Virus record (IMG/VR): IMGVR_UViG_3300009175_000001
Coordinates: 1 to 49,851 of that record
Direction: 5' to 3' (one strand)
DNA from: a virus
Length of the DNA: 49,851 bases
Made by a program: the position numbers and the translations under genes. Below are positions 14,121-21,723 of this stretch, piece by piece. The number at the start of each line of letters is the position of its first letter. Within the stretch, counting starts at the first letter, position 1. Under the pieces are notes generated by a model. That model was not told the origin of the DNA and ran no database searches. It saw nothing but the letters and a program-made list of their open reading frames with translations.

Positions 14121-17100
14121 TCACTTGACCCTGTCGCCCGAGATCCTTCTGCTGGTCACGTCTGAGAACCTCGCCAGACGCTGCACTGGGGGAACCCACA
14201 CGCGTGCCTGGAGGTCTGGGGGCTGCGTGTAGCGCACCACCACGATGCCCTCGGCGCCGTTGCCGCCGTAGCCGACGTTCGGCCCGCCCCAGGCAGCCTG
14301 AGTCCCGCCGCCACCACCTGAGCCGCTGTTCTGGTAGCCACCATGCGGCCAATCGGCTGCGCTTGGGTTTTCCCATCCACCGCCCGTCTCCGGACGCATA
14401 TTGCCGCCCGTCCTGTGTATCGACCCCCACGGGCTGCCGCCCAAGCCACCGCCCCCGCCCGGGTAGCTGGTGATGCCCCAGCATCCCCCTCCGCCCGCTC
14501 CGTAGAACTGGCACGGGCGGATGTTCTCGGGGATGATGTCGCACTCGTACCCCGGCCCGCCGTCCCCGGGGACCACTTTACGGTAATCGCCGAACTGCGT
14601 ACAGTCGAGACCCGGTCCAGCCGCACCGCCCCCGCCGCCGCCACCCGGCTGCGGGAATCCGTAGGACTCCGTTCCCCAGTAGCCCGCGCCACCATCGTTT
14701 CCGGCGAGACCATGGGCGCCAGGGACCGACTCGTCGGGGATGTGTCCCAAGGCGACTTCCAAGTAGCTGATCCCAGCGTGCCCGCCGCCGGACGCTCCTT
14801 CAAGACCCTCGAAGTGCCCGGCGCTTCCGCCTGCCCCGCCGCCGATGGCCTCCAGCCCCGCGAAGAAGGTCGACTCGCCACTGTTCTGTTCCACGCCCTG
14901 TACGCCGACCCCACCCGCTCCGATGACGACCGAAAGTATGCCAGATAGGGGAACCGATGCCTCGTAGATGACCTGTCCGCCACCGCCACCGCCAGCAAAC
15001 GCGCTGCTTCCCCCTCCGCCTGCTCCGCCGCCACCGACCACAAGAACCTTGCAGTCGAGGGTGAATCCGGGGGTGATGGCGAAGACGCCGTCCCCCTTGA
15101 AGACGTGGATGCGCTCGTCGCCGACATCGTAGATCGTGCCGCCCGTGGCATCACAGTGCAGGTAGACGTGCTCATCCCAGTAGCCTGGGGTGATGGTCAT
15201 CACGCGCCTGCGAGAACGGTCCGCCTTATGGGCGTTGCTGATGACGTTCTTGAAGCGCTTGAACTTGTCGCCGCTGAACCCACCGGAGAGCTCTCCGTAG
15301 AGGTGGGCGTATGCGTGGACAACCCCCTTGAGCCGCAGGTACTCCAGGATGGCGAGGTCGCCGTAGAGGCTGGAGAGGGCGCTGATGGTCCCCTGGATGT
15401 TGAGGAAGGCGATCCGGGACAGCTCTCCATGAAGGTCGGAAGATGCGTTGATCGTCCCTTCCATGTTGAGCATGTAGACCGCGGTGAGATCGGCACTGAG
15501 ATCGCTGACCGCGTAGATCGTGCCGCCGATGTCGACCATCGTGGCCCCTCCACCGCCAGGCGTGAGGTAGCGGATGATGACGACACCAGAGCCGCCGCCG
15601 CCGCCAAGCGAACCGTAGGGCTCATACCAGCCCGCTCCGCCGCCGCCGCCTGTGTTGGGTGCGCCCGACTCAGCCTGCTGAGCGTGCGTCACTCCATCCG
15701 AACCACGCCCGCCGCCGCCTGCGCCGCCAGAGCCGTAGTCGCTGCCGTTCATGTAGCTGCCGCCACCACCACCGACACTCAAGCCGTGCCAAGTGATGCC
15801 AGCGCCACCGTCCCCAGCCGTGGAGAACGTCCCGTCCTGCCCAACGGCCCCAGCCCCGCCACCGCCGCCCGCGCTGTACCCGTCGGCGCAGCCGCCCGCG
15901 TGTCCTTGGTCCGTCGTGCCGCTGGCGTGCGTTGTGTCGAAGTAGCAAGAGCCACCACCGGACCCGCCGACGTTGCCCGCCAGGCCGAATCCATACGCCC
16001 CGCCGCCGCCGCCAGCAACAGCGGTCATCCCGGCGAAAGTGCTGTCATTGCCGTCTGCGCCGTGCCCGTTGTTGACCGGCACGGGAGCGCCGTCGCCGAC
16101 GACCACGGCCATGCTGCCGCTGAGAGCCACACCCGTCGCCGTAATGACGCCGCCAGCACCGCCACCAGCGCCACAATACGTCCCGCCTGCGCCGCCGCCA
16201 GCTACAATCAGCACGTCGGCTTCGGTGACGCCTGCGGGGACTTCCCAATCGCCCGACTCGGTGAAGGTGACAGTCGTGTAAGGATCTTCAATAGCCGTGA
16301 GCCAGCGGATGACGAGGATGCCGCTGCCGCCCGCGCCCGCGATGTAGCCGATGGGTTGATACCAGCCCGCGCCACCGCCGCCGCCCGTGTTCGGCGTGCC
16401 CGCTACCCCGGTGGGATTCGAGCCGCCCATGTTGTTGGCGCTCGCCGCGCCACCGCCGCCCAGGCCGCCGGGAGCGTCACCGCCGCCTGCTTCTCCACCG
16501 CCACCACCGCCGACTTCATAGCCGTGCCAAGTGATGCCAGCGCCGCCGACTCCACCGTTCATGTAGCCGTCTTGCTGCCCCTCGCCACCTACAGCGCCAG
16601 CACCGCCGCCGCCACCGTGTGTGCTGCCATACCAGCCGAAGCCGCCGCCGTCGTGGCCCTGCCCTGCGGTTCCGACGCCACCCGTACCCCCTCCGCCCGC
16701 GCCGCCGCCGGAGCCGCCGTCTTTGCCGTTGGGCACAGTCCCGCAGCCGCCGCCACCGCCGCCGATGGCCTTGTATCCGCTGAACATCTCAAGCTCGCCG
16801 ATGATCAACGCATCTTCGCTGACCCCGTCGTTGTTTCCGTTCAGGCGGTAGTAAAGGTAGGCCGTCGTGTTGTCGACGGGGTACTCGACGCGCTCTTTGT
16901 TGCCCCAAGCGCCATGCGTCTGTGTGTCGAGTGTCGTCCACGAGGAGCCATCGGTAGACCCCTCGAACACCCACGCGCGAGGACCGCGAACCGCGGCATG
17001 GTCGATTCCGGTGATGGCGTACTTGGTGACCGTCTGCGCTTCTGGGAACTGGTACTTGAGCCAGCCGTTCGTGGATGTACAGGCCCAGCCGTTGGAGTAG

Positions 17101-17507
17101 GCGTTGGAGTGATCGAACGCCCTCCAGGCCTCGTTGCCCTCGTACTCTCCACTGGACGACGCTGCCCCGCTGGGAGTCGTGGCGCCTGTCATCGCGGGGA
17201 TCAACGATGCGAACGCGAAGGTCGAATCCTCGCCGTTCTGGCCCCGGTTGTTGGATTCGGCTGGGTTGACCGGCCCGCCCGCGCCGATGACCACAGCCAT
17301 CGTGCCGCTGAGCGCCACGTCCGTCAGTTGCAGCACGCCGCCTGCGCCACCACCGCCACTTGCGTAGATGCCACCGGCTCCGCCGCCGCCGACAATCAGA
17401 ACGTCGGCCTCGGTCACTCCATCGGGAGCTACGAACTCACCGCTCGTCAGGAACTTGACGACGGTGTAGAGGCCGTCAGTGGTCGGGGTTTCGCCGTTGT
17501 AAGTCAA
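14121..17507 (-). CDS. Glycine-rich adhesin-like virion protein with F5/8 type C-like domain
   Basis: This 1,128-residue protein holds three related glycine-rich modules (about residues 15-400, 415-650 and 790-1100). Each starts with V(L/V)IVxGGGAGG, continues through ALSGxMAVVIGxG, contains strings of GGGGGxG, and the first two end with a VIRWLT- or IIRYLT-like strand. Such Gly-rich modules pack as polyglycine sandwiches in phage adhesins. Module 1 is interrupted by a discoidin (F5/8 type C)-like domain at about 105-243 (AWRAFDHSNAYSNGW through IIGELEMF), a sugar-binding fold. Between modules 2 and 3 are four short repeats of the form GTIxAxSDLxxxL. It probably binds the host surface. The start TTG 17507 has a weak site. 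Confidence 0.75.
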   Translation of the reverse strand: MTYNGETPTTDGLYTVVKFLTSGEFVAPDGVTEADVLIVGGGGAGGIYASGGGGAGGVLQLTDVALSGTMAVVIGAGGPVNPAESNNRGQNGEDSTFAFASLIPAMTGATTPSGAASSSGEYEGNEAWRAFDHSNAYSNGWACTSTNGWLKYQFPEAQTVTKYAITGIDHAAVRGPRAWVFEGSTDGSSWTTLDTQTHGAWGNKERVEYPVDNTTAYLYYRLNGNNDGVSEDALIIGELEMFSGYKAIGGGGGGCGTVPNGKDGGSGGGAGGGGTGGVGTAGQGHDGGGFGWYGSTHGGGGGAGAVGGEGQQDGYMNGGVGGAGITWHGYEVGGGGGGEAGGGDAPGGLGGGGAASANNMGGSNPTGVAGTPNTGGGGGAGWYQPIGYIAGAGGSGILVIRWLTAIEDPYTTVTFTESGDWEVPAGVTEADVLIVAGGGAGGTYCGAGGGAGGVITATGVALSGSMAVVVGDGAPVPVNNGHGADGNDSTFAGMTAVAGGGGGAYGFGLAGNVGGSGGGSCYFDTTHASGTTDQGHAGGCADGYSAGGGGGAGAVGQDGTFSTAGDGGAGITWHGLSVGGGGGSYMNGSDYGSGGAGGGGRGSDGVTHAQQAESGAPNTGGGGGAGWYEPYGSLGGGGGSGVVIIRYLTPGGGGATMVDIGGTIYAVSDLSADLTAVYMLNMEGTINASSDLHGELSRIAFLNIQGTISALSSLYGDLAILEYLRLKGVVHAYAHLYGELSGGFSGDKFKRFKNVISNAHKADRSRRRVMTITPGYWDEHVYLHCDATGGTIYDVGDERIHVFKGDGVFAITPGFTLDCKVLVVGGGGAGGGGSSAFAGGGGGGQVIYEASVPLSGILSVVIGAGGVGVQGVEQNSGESTFFAGLEAIGGGAGGSAGHFEGLEGASGGGHAGISYLEVALGHIPDESVPGAHGLAGNDGGAGYWGTESYGFPQPGGGGGGGAAGPGLDCTQFGDYRKVVPGDGGPGYECDIIPENIRPCQFYGAGGGGCWGITSYPGGGGGLGGSPWGSIHRTGGNMRPETGGGWENPSAADWPHGGYQNSGSGGGGGTQAAWGGPNVGYGGNGAEGIVVVRYTQPPDLQARVWVPPVQRLARFSDVTSRRISGDRVK

Positions 17508-17510
17508 GCG

Positions 17511-17909
17511 TTAGTCCAGTTCGACTATGAGGTCGCCGGGCTTCATACGCAAGCAGGTACCGATCGTGGCCGTCATCGGCGTATTGAGCACGCCCCAGCC
17601 CATGATGGAGTCGTCATTGGGATTGATGACGCGGAAGCACTTGGCCTCGCTCCAGCTCGCCCCGGCTTCGGGGAAGATGATGTCGACGAGGTTGGTCTTG
17701 GGGAGAACGTCGGTTGCCGTCTGCCAGGTGGTCGTGTTGTTGTCTGCCGTGGCGCGAGCGTAGGTGTCACCGCTGAGCTCTGTGAACACCGTATCGCTCG
17801 GCGAAGCATCAGTGCCCAGCGCGATCTCTACCGTGGTCGGGGGCGTATATGCCACTCCGCCGAAGGCTCGGTTGAGAAGCGCGATGTCGAGTTCGGGTCC
17901 AAAGCCCAT
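17511..17909 (-). CDS. Phage tail fibre-like structural protein, 132 residues
   Basis: ATG 17909 is preceded by AAGGAGG. The product begins with a short helix, LLNRAFGGVAYTPPTTVEIALGT, a pattern seen in small phage tail proteins where a conserved LFGGxAYTPPxxxYxAL stretch is followed by beta sequence. TNLVDIIFPEAGASW and MGWGVLNTPMTATIG continue that pattern. It is followed at once by the glycine-rich adhesin, so a connector or base for that protein is likely. I infer a virion role from pattern and order. Confidence 0.6.
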   Translation of the reverse strand: MGFGPELDIALLNRAFGGVAYTPPTTVEIALGTDASPSDTVFTELSGDTYARATADNNTTTWQTATDVLPKTNLVDIIFPEAGASWSEAKCFRVINPNDDSIMGWGVLNTPMTATIGTCLRMKPGDLIVELD

Positions 17910-17934
17910 TGATCACACCTCCTTGCGAAGAGTT

Positions 17935-17958
17935 GGGGAGGGGCCGAAGCCCCTCCCC
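17935..17958 (-). terminator. Strong UUCG-capped hairpin in the late operon
   Basis: On the minus strand a 10-bp perfect stem, GGGGAGGGGC paired with GCCCCTCCCC, closes a UUCG tetraloop. It sits a few bases after the stop at 17,965 and before the ribosome site of the gene at 17,909. No U-tract follows, so it is more likely an attenuator or mRNA-stabilising element than a full terminator. Confidence 0.75.
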
Positions 17959-17964
17959 TATCTG

Positions 17965-18324
17965 TCAGTTTGGGTCGTAGAACTTGCCAGCGATGGTGAT
18001 CGCCGCAGGGTTTGCCCCGTCCGTGTTCTGCACTTGGATCGCGACGTTGGAGTAGCCCCCGCAGTCGAGGTCCTGGATGTCGCCCTGGCCGAGAGAGGCG
18101 TTGTTGGTGCCCGTCTTCCCGGTCATCGGGATGCCGTCGGTCAGCGCGACCATCGGGGCGTCCCAGAGAGCGTAGGCCACGGCGTAGTCCTTGTTGGACT
18201 TCACCCGCAACCGCAGGCGCCTGAAGCCGTCGGTCTGCATGTTCACGACCGCAGACTTGGCCCCGTGCTCGAGAGCGGTGGCGCTGACCATGGCGATCTC
18301 GCCCATCTGTAGCGACGAACTCAT
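17965..18324 (-). CDS. Hypothetical virion protein, 119 residues
   Basis: ATG 18324 is preceded by GGGAGG with an 8-base spacer; the open frame continues upstream but there runs over a lysine-rich gene in another frame. The product is beta-rich (SAVVNMQTDGFRRLRLRVKSNKDYAVAYALWDA) and ends AAITIAGKFYDPN. It lies between capsid and tail genes and resembles, in size and beta content, head-completion or decoration proteins. No family is recognised. Confidence 0.7.
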   Translation of the reverse strand: MSSSLQMGEIAMVSATALEHGAKSAVVNMQTDGFRRLRLRVKSNKDYAVAYALWDAPMVALTDGIPMTGKTGTNNASLGQGDIQDLDCGGYSNVAIQVQNTDGANPAAITIAGKFYDPN

Positions 18325-18328
18325 AGGC

Positions 18329-18487
18329 TCAACCTCCCTTGGTCTTCTTCTTTGGCGTCCCCTTCTTGGGGAACTTGAACTGAGACCAGTCCACCGCGGC
18401 ACCACTCTTGCCCGGCACCTTCTTGCCCGGTGGGACCGGCTTCTTCTTGCCCTTCACGGGCTTCTTCTTGGGCGGAGGAAAGGCCAC
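18329..18487 (-). CDS. 52-residue lysine/proline-rich basic protein
   Basis: A GTG at 18487 opens a 52-residue frame of which more than a third is lysine, in KKK blocks separated by Pro and Gly (MAFPPPKKKPVKGKKKPVPP), with one non-basic core, AVDWSQFKFP. The ribosome site of the following gene lies in its end. A 9-codon frame MGKKKKKGC overlaps the stop of the preceding gene and ends 1 base before this GTG, and may couple translation. Small basic proteins in capsid operons can bind packaged DNA or scaffold. That role is a guess here. Confidence 0.55.
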   Translation of the reverse strand: MAFPPPKKKPVKGKKKPVPPGKKVPGKSGAAVDWSQFKFPKKGTPKKKTKGG

Positions 18488-18517
18488 GTCAGCAGCCCTT
18501 CTTCTTCTTCTTGCCCA

Positions 18518-18886
18518 TCAGTAGCCGATCGCGAAGCCCTCGACCACGACGGTCGAAGCGTTGTCGGCGTTGCCGATCTCGGCCAGAGCTGCGACCGCGG
18601 CGCCGACCTCGGCGCCACTGTAGCCGATCTCGTAGAGCTTGATCTTGTCGTTGGCCACGTCGTACTTCGGGAGCAAGCTGCCCGCCGGGCCGTTGAAGCA
18701 GATCAGGTAGATGCCGTTCTCGAAGGTCTTGCCCGCGCCCACGAGGCCGCTGACCTCACCGCCGGTCGGGTAGGAACTGTCGAACGTGATCGTGAACTTC
18801 GCGAGACGCGCCCCCGGGAGATCGTAGGGACCGTTCTCGACTTCGCCCATGCCGGTGATCACGTCGATCACTGTGGAGATTGCCAT
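18518..18886 (-). CDS. Small structural protein following the capsid gene (decoration-like)
   Basis: The 122-residue product is beta-rich and neutral to acidic (ARLAKFTITFDSSYPTGGEV, YLICFNGPAGSLLPKYDVAN, STVVVEGFAIGY). It is the first gene after the major capsid protein, separated from it by a strong hairpin, the common position for a head decoration or stabilising protein. ATG 18886 is preceded by GAGGTGAGG. Family not recognised. Confidence 0.6.
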   Translation of the reverse strand: MAISTVIDVITGMGEVENGPYDLPGARLAKFTITFDSSYPTGGEVSGLVGAGKTFENGIYLICFNGPAGSLLPKYDVANDKIKLYEIGYSGAEVGAAVAALAEIGNADNASTVVVEGFAIGY

Positions 18887-18910
18887 GCCTCACCTCACTT
18901 GTTAGGGATA

Positions 18911-18938
18911 GGGGGACGGGGCTGGTGCCCCGCCCCCC
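18911..18938 (-). terminator. GC-rich hairpin just after the major capsid gene
   Basis: On the minus strand GGGGGGCGGGGC pairs with GCCCCGUCCCCC (one G-U pair, 12 pairs) around a 4-base loop ACCA. It begins 16 bases after the capsid stop codon and has no U-tract. Such hairpins after capsid genes can lower downstream transcription or protect the 3' end of the capsid mRNA. Confidence 0.7.
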
Positions 18939-18954
18939 GGATGATCTGCGTCTG

Positions 18955-20136
18955 CTAGAGCGTCAGGGCGGTCGCGATCGCGAACTCCTGATCGGCGTTG
19001 ATGACCTTGCAGGTCCACTCACCGAGGATACCGACCTCGACACCGTCGAAGTCGCTATCGTAGTGCTTGGTGAACCAGGCCGCGCCCGTGAACGGGTGCA
19101 GGCTGATCTTGGACATCGTGAGGATGTACAGATCGGTGTCCTGCACGGCCGCGTCGTACACGATGTCGACGTCGACGCCGAGGGCCGTCATCAGCGTGGA
19201 GACGTAGTTCCCGCGCTTGGTGACGTTCGGGTCGTAGCGCAGCTTGTCGGCCGCGATGTACGAGCACCTCTCGGCCTGGCTCGGGCTCATGAGGGCCACG
19301 AAGCGACCACCGTCGCCGTCCGCACCCTTCTCCGTGATCTGGCGCACGAGCGTGTTGACCAGCTTGAGGCTGATCGGCTGAGCCACGGTGTTCTTGATCG
19401 CGGTGCCGTAGACCGGGTTCACGATGAAGTCACGCAGGCCCTTCATCGTCTGGACCTCGCTGCCGTCGGTCATGCCGTCGTGCGTCGCACCCGACACGAG
19501 GGACGGGTTGAACGTCGAGTAGAGCAGGGCCTTCGGGAGCTGGAACTTGAACTCCTTGGTACGGAGTTCGATGTTGTGCGCCCAGAAGTCGGACATGGCG
19601 TGCATGTTCCGCTTCACCTGGTTGCGCGTCGCGCTCATGTCCCAGCGGAACGTGGACGTGACGTTGTGCAGGGGGTGCGTGGACTTGATCTTGTTGCCTT
19701 CCTTGGTCGAACCCTCACCGCGCGCCCAGAAGAGGATCTCCCACTTGGCGCCGGAGGCGTGGGTGGTCTTGATGCCGTTGTAGCCACGCTCGACTTCGAT
19801 CTCGATCCCGCTCGTCAGGCTGGACACGCGCACGGTCTCGGCCGAGGCCGGTTCCTTGAGCACGCAGTCGATGTGCAGGGTCTTCGGCGTCGACGCGATG
19901 TCGAGGGTGGTCTGGCTGGTCGCGCCCGACAGATCACCGGAGCCGCTCTGGGTGATGAAGAGGTCGTTGCCGGTCTCTTCCATCCACTCGTACTTCATGT
20001 CGGTCACGGCTTCGCCGATCTGGACGCGGCCGATGAAGCGCTGTTCCGCGTAGAGCACCGCGGCCAGGTAGTCGGAGACGTCCCTGACGTTGGTGTCAGC
20101 GGTGATGTCCCAGCTGTAGAAAGGAGTGCTTGCCAT
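18955..20136 (-). CDS. Major capsid protein, SU10-like (DUF5309) family
   Basis: The 393-residue protein follows the scaffold gene and has features of SU10-like capsid proteins with the HK97 fold. The N terminus is MASTPFYSWDITADTNVRDV. A long central helix region, TSTFRWDMSATRNQVKRNMHA followed by DFWAHNIELRTKEFKFQLPKALLY, matches the conserved helix of the family. GRFVALMSPSQAERCSYI, GNYVSTLMTALGVDVDIV and a terminal ...EFAIATALTL follow. It forms the icosahedral shell. Size, order after scaffold and the flanking hairpin all agree. Family membership is from memory of the pattern. Confidence 0.82.
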   Translation of the reverse strand: MASTPFYSWDITADTNVRDVSDYLAAVLYAEQRFIGRVQIGEAVTDMKYEWMEETGNDLFITQSGSGDLSGATSQTTLDIASTPKTLHIDCVLKEPASAETVRVSSLTSGIEIEVERGYNGIKTTHASGAKWEILFWARGEGSTKEGNKIKSTHPLHNVTSTFRWDMSATRNQVKRNMHAMSDFWAHNIELRTKEFKFQLPKALLYSTFNPSLVSGATHDGMTDGSEVQTMKGLRDFIVNPVYGTAIKNTVAQPISLKLVNTLVRQITEKGADGDGGRFVALMSPSQAERCSYIAADKLRYDPNVTKRGNYVSTLMTALGVDVDIVYDAAVQDTDLYILTMSKISLHPFTGAAWFTKHYDSDFDGVEVGILGEWTCKVINADQEFAIATALTL

Positions 20137-20257
20137 GGTGTTGCCTCACCTCACTTTGATGAAAAGGGTCACTTGGGTATACGGGCTTGCTGGACTGTTG
20201 CGACTGCCCGCACCCGAGGACTCAGCCATCGGTGGGGGCGAAGCACAGGGCTATCGC

Positions 20258-20878
20258 CTAGCGCAACTTGGGCTCGTTGGCCGTCCAGCCTTCGAGCGTC
20301 CGCTTCAGCATGCGTCTGCCTGCTTCGGCGGCGTCGGGGGCATTGGTGGCCACTGCCTTGAAGTCCTTGCGCTGATCGTCTTCGACAGTCGGCTTGAAAG
20401 GAGCGTATTCCTTGGGAGACCGAAAGAGTCCCGCCTGCTCCTTTGTCCGCTCGGCGTCGATGGCGTCGATGCGCTCTTTGGTGGCGGCGTCGAGAGCTGC
20501 GGCCTTGGCCTTCAGCTTGTCGATGTCGCTCTTGGTGGTTCCGGTGCCCCGATCCGCATCGAGGAACGCGTCCACGAGCATCTTCTCGGTTTCCGTGGCA
20601 CCGCTCACGAACCTGTCGATCATGCGCTCCGAGTCGGTGCGCTGATCTCTCTTCGCCAGCTCTGCGGCGACAAGCTTGCGGACCTTCTCGTCCGCGCTGT
20701 CCTTGTCGTCGAACTCCTTGTGGACGTCGTCGTCGAGGTCGTCGAGGGAATCGTCCCCCGCGTCTCCATCGTCGATGGTGACGCCGTCCTCATCCCCGCC
20801 CGCGTCTTGCGCGGCGGCGAGAGCAGCGTCGATGTCGTCCGGGTCAAGCATGAAGTCGTCGTCGAGTTCTGGTGACAT
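20258..20878 (-). CDS. Capsid scaffolding protein
   Basis: The 206-residue product is very acidic at its N terminus (DDDFMLDPDDIDAALAAAQ; then a run of Asp near 35-55) and helical after residue 60, with coiled-coil segments (KSDIDKLKAKAAALDAATKE, RIDAIDAERTK). The basic C terminus ends RRMLKRTLEGWTANEPKLR. This is the usual composition of phage scaffolds that guide capsid assembly and leave before packaging, and it lies immediately upstream of the capsid gene. A 121-base gap separates it from the capsid gene. Confidence 0.75.
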   Translation of the reverse strand: MSPELDDDFMLDPDDIDAALAAAQDAGGDEDGVTIDDGDAGDDSLDDLDDDVHKEFDDKDSADEKVRKLVAAELAKRDQRTDSERMIDRFVSGATETEKMLVDAFLDADRGTGTTKSDIDKLKAKAAALDAATKERIDAIDAERTKEQAGLFRSPKEYAPFKPTVEDDQRKDFKAVATNAPDAAEAGRRMLKRTLEGWTANEPKLR

Positions 20879-20886
20879 GGTGGCTC

Positions 20887-21723
20887 CTATACTCCGCTTT
20901 GGGCAATCTGGTTGCCCTGGTTTCCGAGACCGAATGAGGCCTCGTTGGTCTTCAGTAGGTTCTCGCGGTTGGCGAGAGCGCTGGAGAGCTGACTCTGGAT
21001 TCGAGTCGTGAGTGGCTGGTTGTAGACCGCTGCGTTCTGCTCCTGGCTCGTGAGGTCGCGCCCCATCGTCCAGGCGAAGGCCCCTTGGGCGGTGAGCACG
21101 TTCTGCAGGTTCTGCTCGACCTCCTTCGGGTCCATGTGCGCGTCGAACATCATCCGGCGCTCCAGCTCTGTGGCGGAGCGACCGAGGTTCTTCTGGTAGG
21201 CAGCGTCTTGCGACTGACGCTCTGCCATGTAGTCGGGAAGCTGCAAGCCCGAAGCGTTGTAGCTCGGATTCTGCGCCTGGAACTGAGCCGAGCTGGCGAT
21301 CATCTCGTTGTAGCGGCTGGGGTTAGCCCCGCTGGTCACGACCTTGCGCATGAAGCTGGCGCTGACGGGCTGCCCCGGGAACATCACCCGCCAGGTTTCG
21401 AGGAACGTCGAGGCGTCCTGCTTGTACCGCTCGGTGCTCGTGTATCGCTTGTCGTTCTTGGCGACGTACTCAGCGAACAGAGTCGAGTTCATCTTCTGCT
21501 TGACGGCCTGGTTGATCAGCTTCATGTTCGGCTTGAGACCGAGGTGGATGCGATACCAGGCCATGTAGGCCTTCTTCGTGTTGGCGCTGGCGCTGCTGGA
21601 GCCGCCGGAGCTGCCGCCGGAAGAACCTCCCGAGCTGCCGCCCGAGGAGCCGCCGGAGCTGCCTCCGGAGGAACCACCACTGTCGCCGCCCCCTCCGGGG
21701 TTGAACGGTGGGATGATCGCCAT
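20887..21723 (-). CDS. Virion-associated protein with Gly-Ser linker and repeated W-FPG-type motif
   Basis: The 278-residue protein begins MAIIPPFNPGGGG, continues with a flexible GGSS linker (residues 15-45), then two similar segments. Residues 51-94 contain AYMAWYRIHLGLKP... and residues 107-142 contain FLETWRVMFPGQPV... A third relative of these segments lies near the N terminus of the giant protein encoded just upstream. The C-terminal part is helical and Gln/Asn-rich and ends in a Gly-Asn-Gln stretch. It overlaps the giant gene by one base. I infer a structural or ejected protein that partners the giant protein. Confidence 0.55.
   Translation of the reverse strand: MAIIPPFNPGGGGDSGGSSGGSSGGSSGGSSGGSSGGSSGGSSSASANTKKAYMAWYRIHLGLKPNMKLINQAVKQKMNSTLFAEYVAKNDKRYTSTERYKQDASTFLETWRVMFPGQPVSASFMRKVVTSGANPSRYNEMIASSAQFQAQNPSYNASGLQLPDYMAERQSQDAAYQKNLGRSATELERRMMFDAHMDPKEVEQNLQNVLTAQGAFAWTMGRDLTSQEQNAAVYNQPLTTRIQSQLSSALANRENLLKTNEASFGLGNQGNQIAQSGV
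21590..21690 (-). repeat. 12-bp tandem repeats coding a GGSS linker
   Basis: About eight imperfect copies of a 12-bp unit encode Gly-Gly-Ser-Ser in the N-terminal linker of the virion-associated protein. Third positions vary between copies (GGC/GGA, TCC/AGC), so the repeat is old enough to have drifted or is kept for its protein product. Confidence 0.8.

Noticed and set aside
15105-17912. Long open frame on the plus strand opposite the glycine-rich protein
   Set aside because: It arises because glycine-rich G/C codons lack stops on the complement. Its sequence is Ala/Val/Arg-rich with no domain, while the minus frame has clear repeats and a sugar-binding-like domain.
20137-20257. 26-codon minus-strand frame between scaffold and capsid genes (MAESSGAG...)
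   Set aside because: No ribosome site and mixed codon use; the gap is better seen as the capsid leader.
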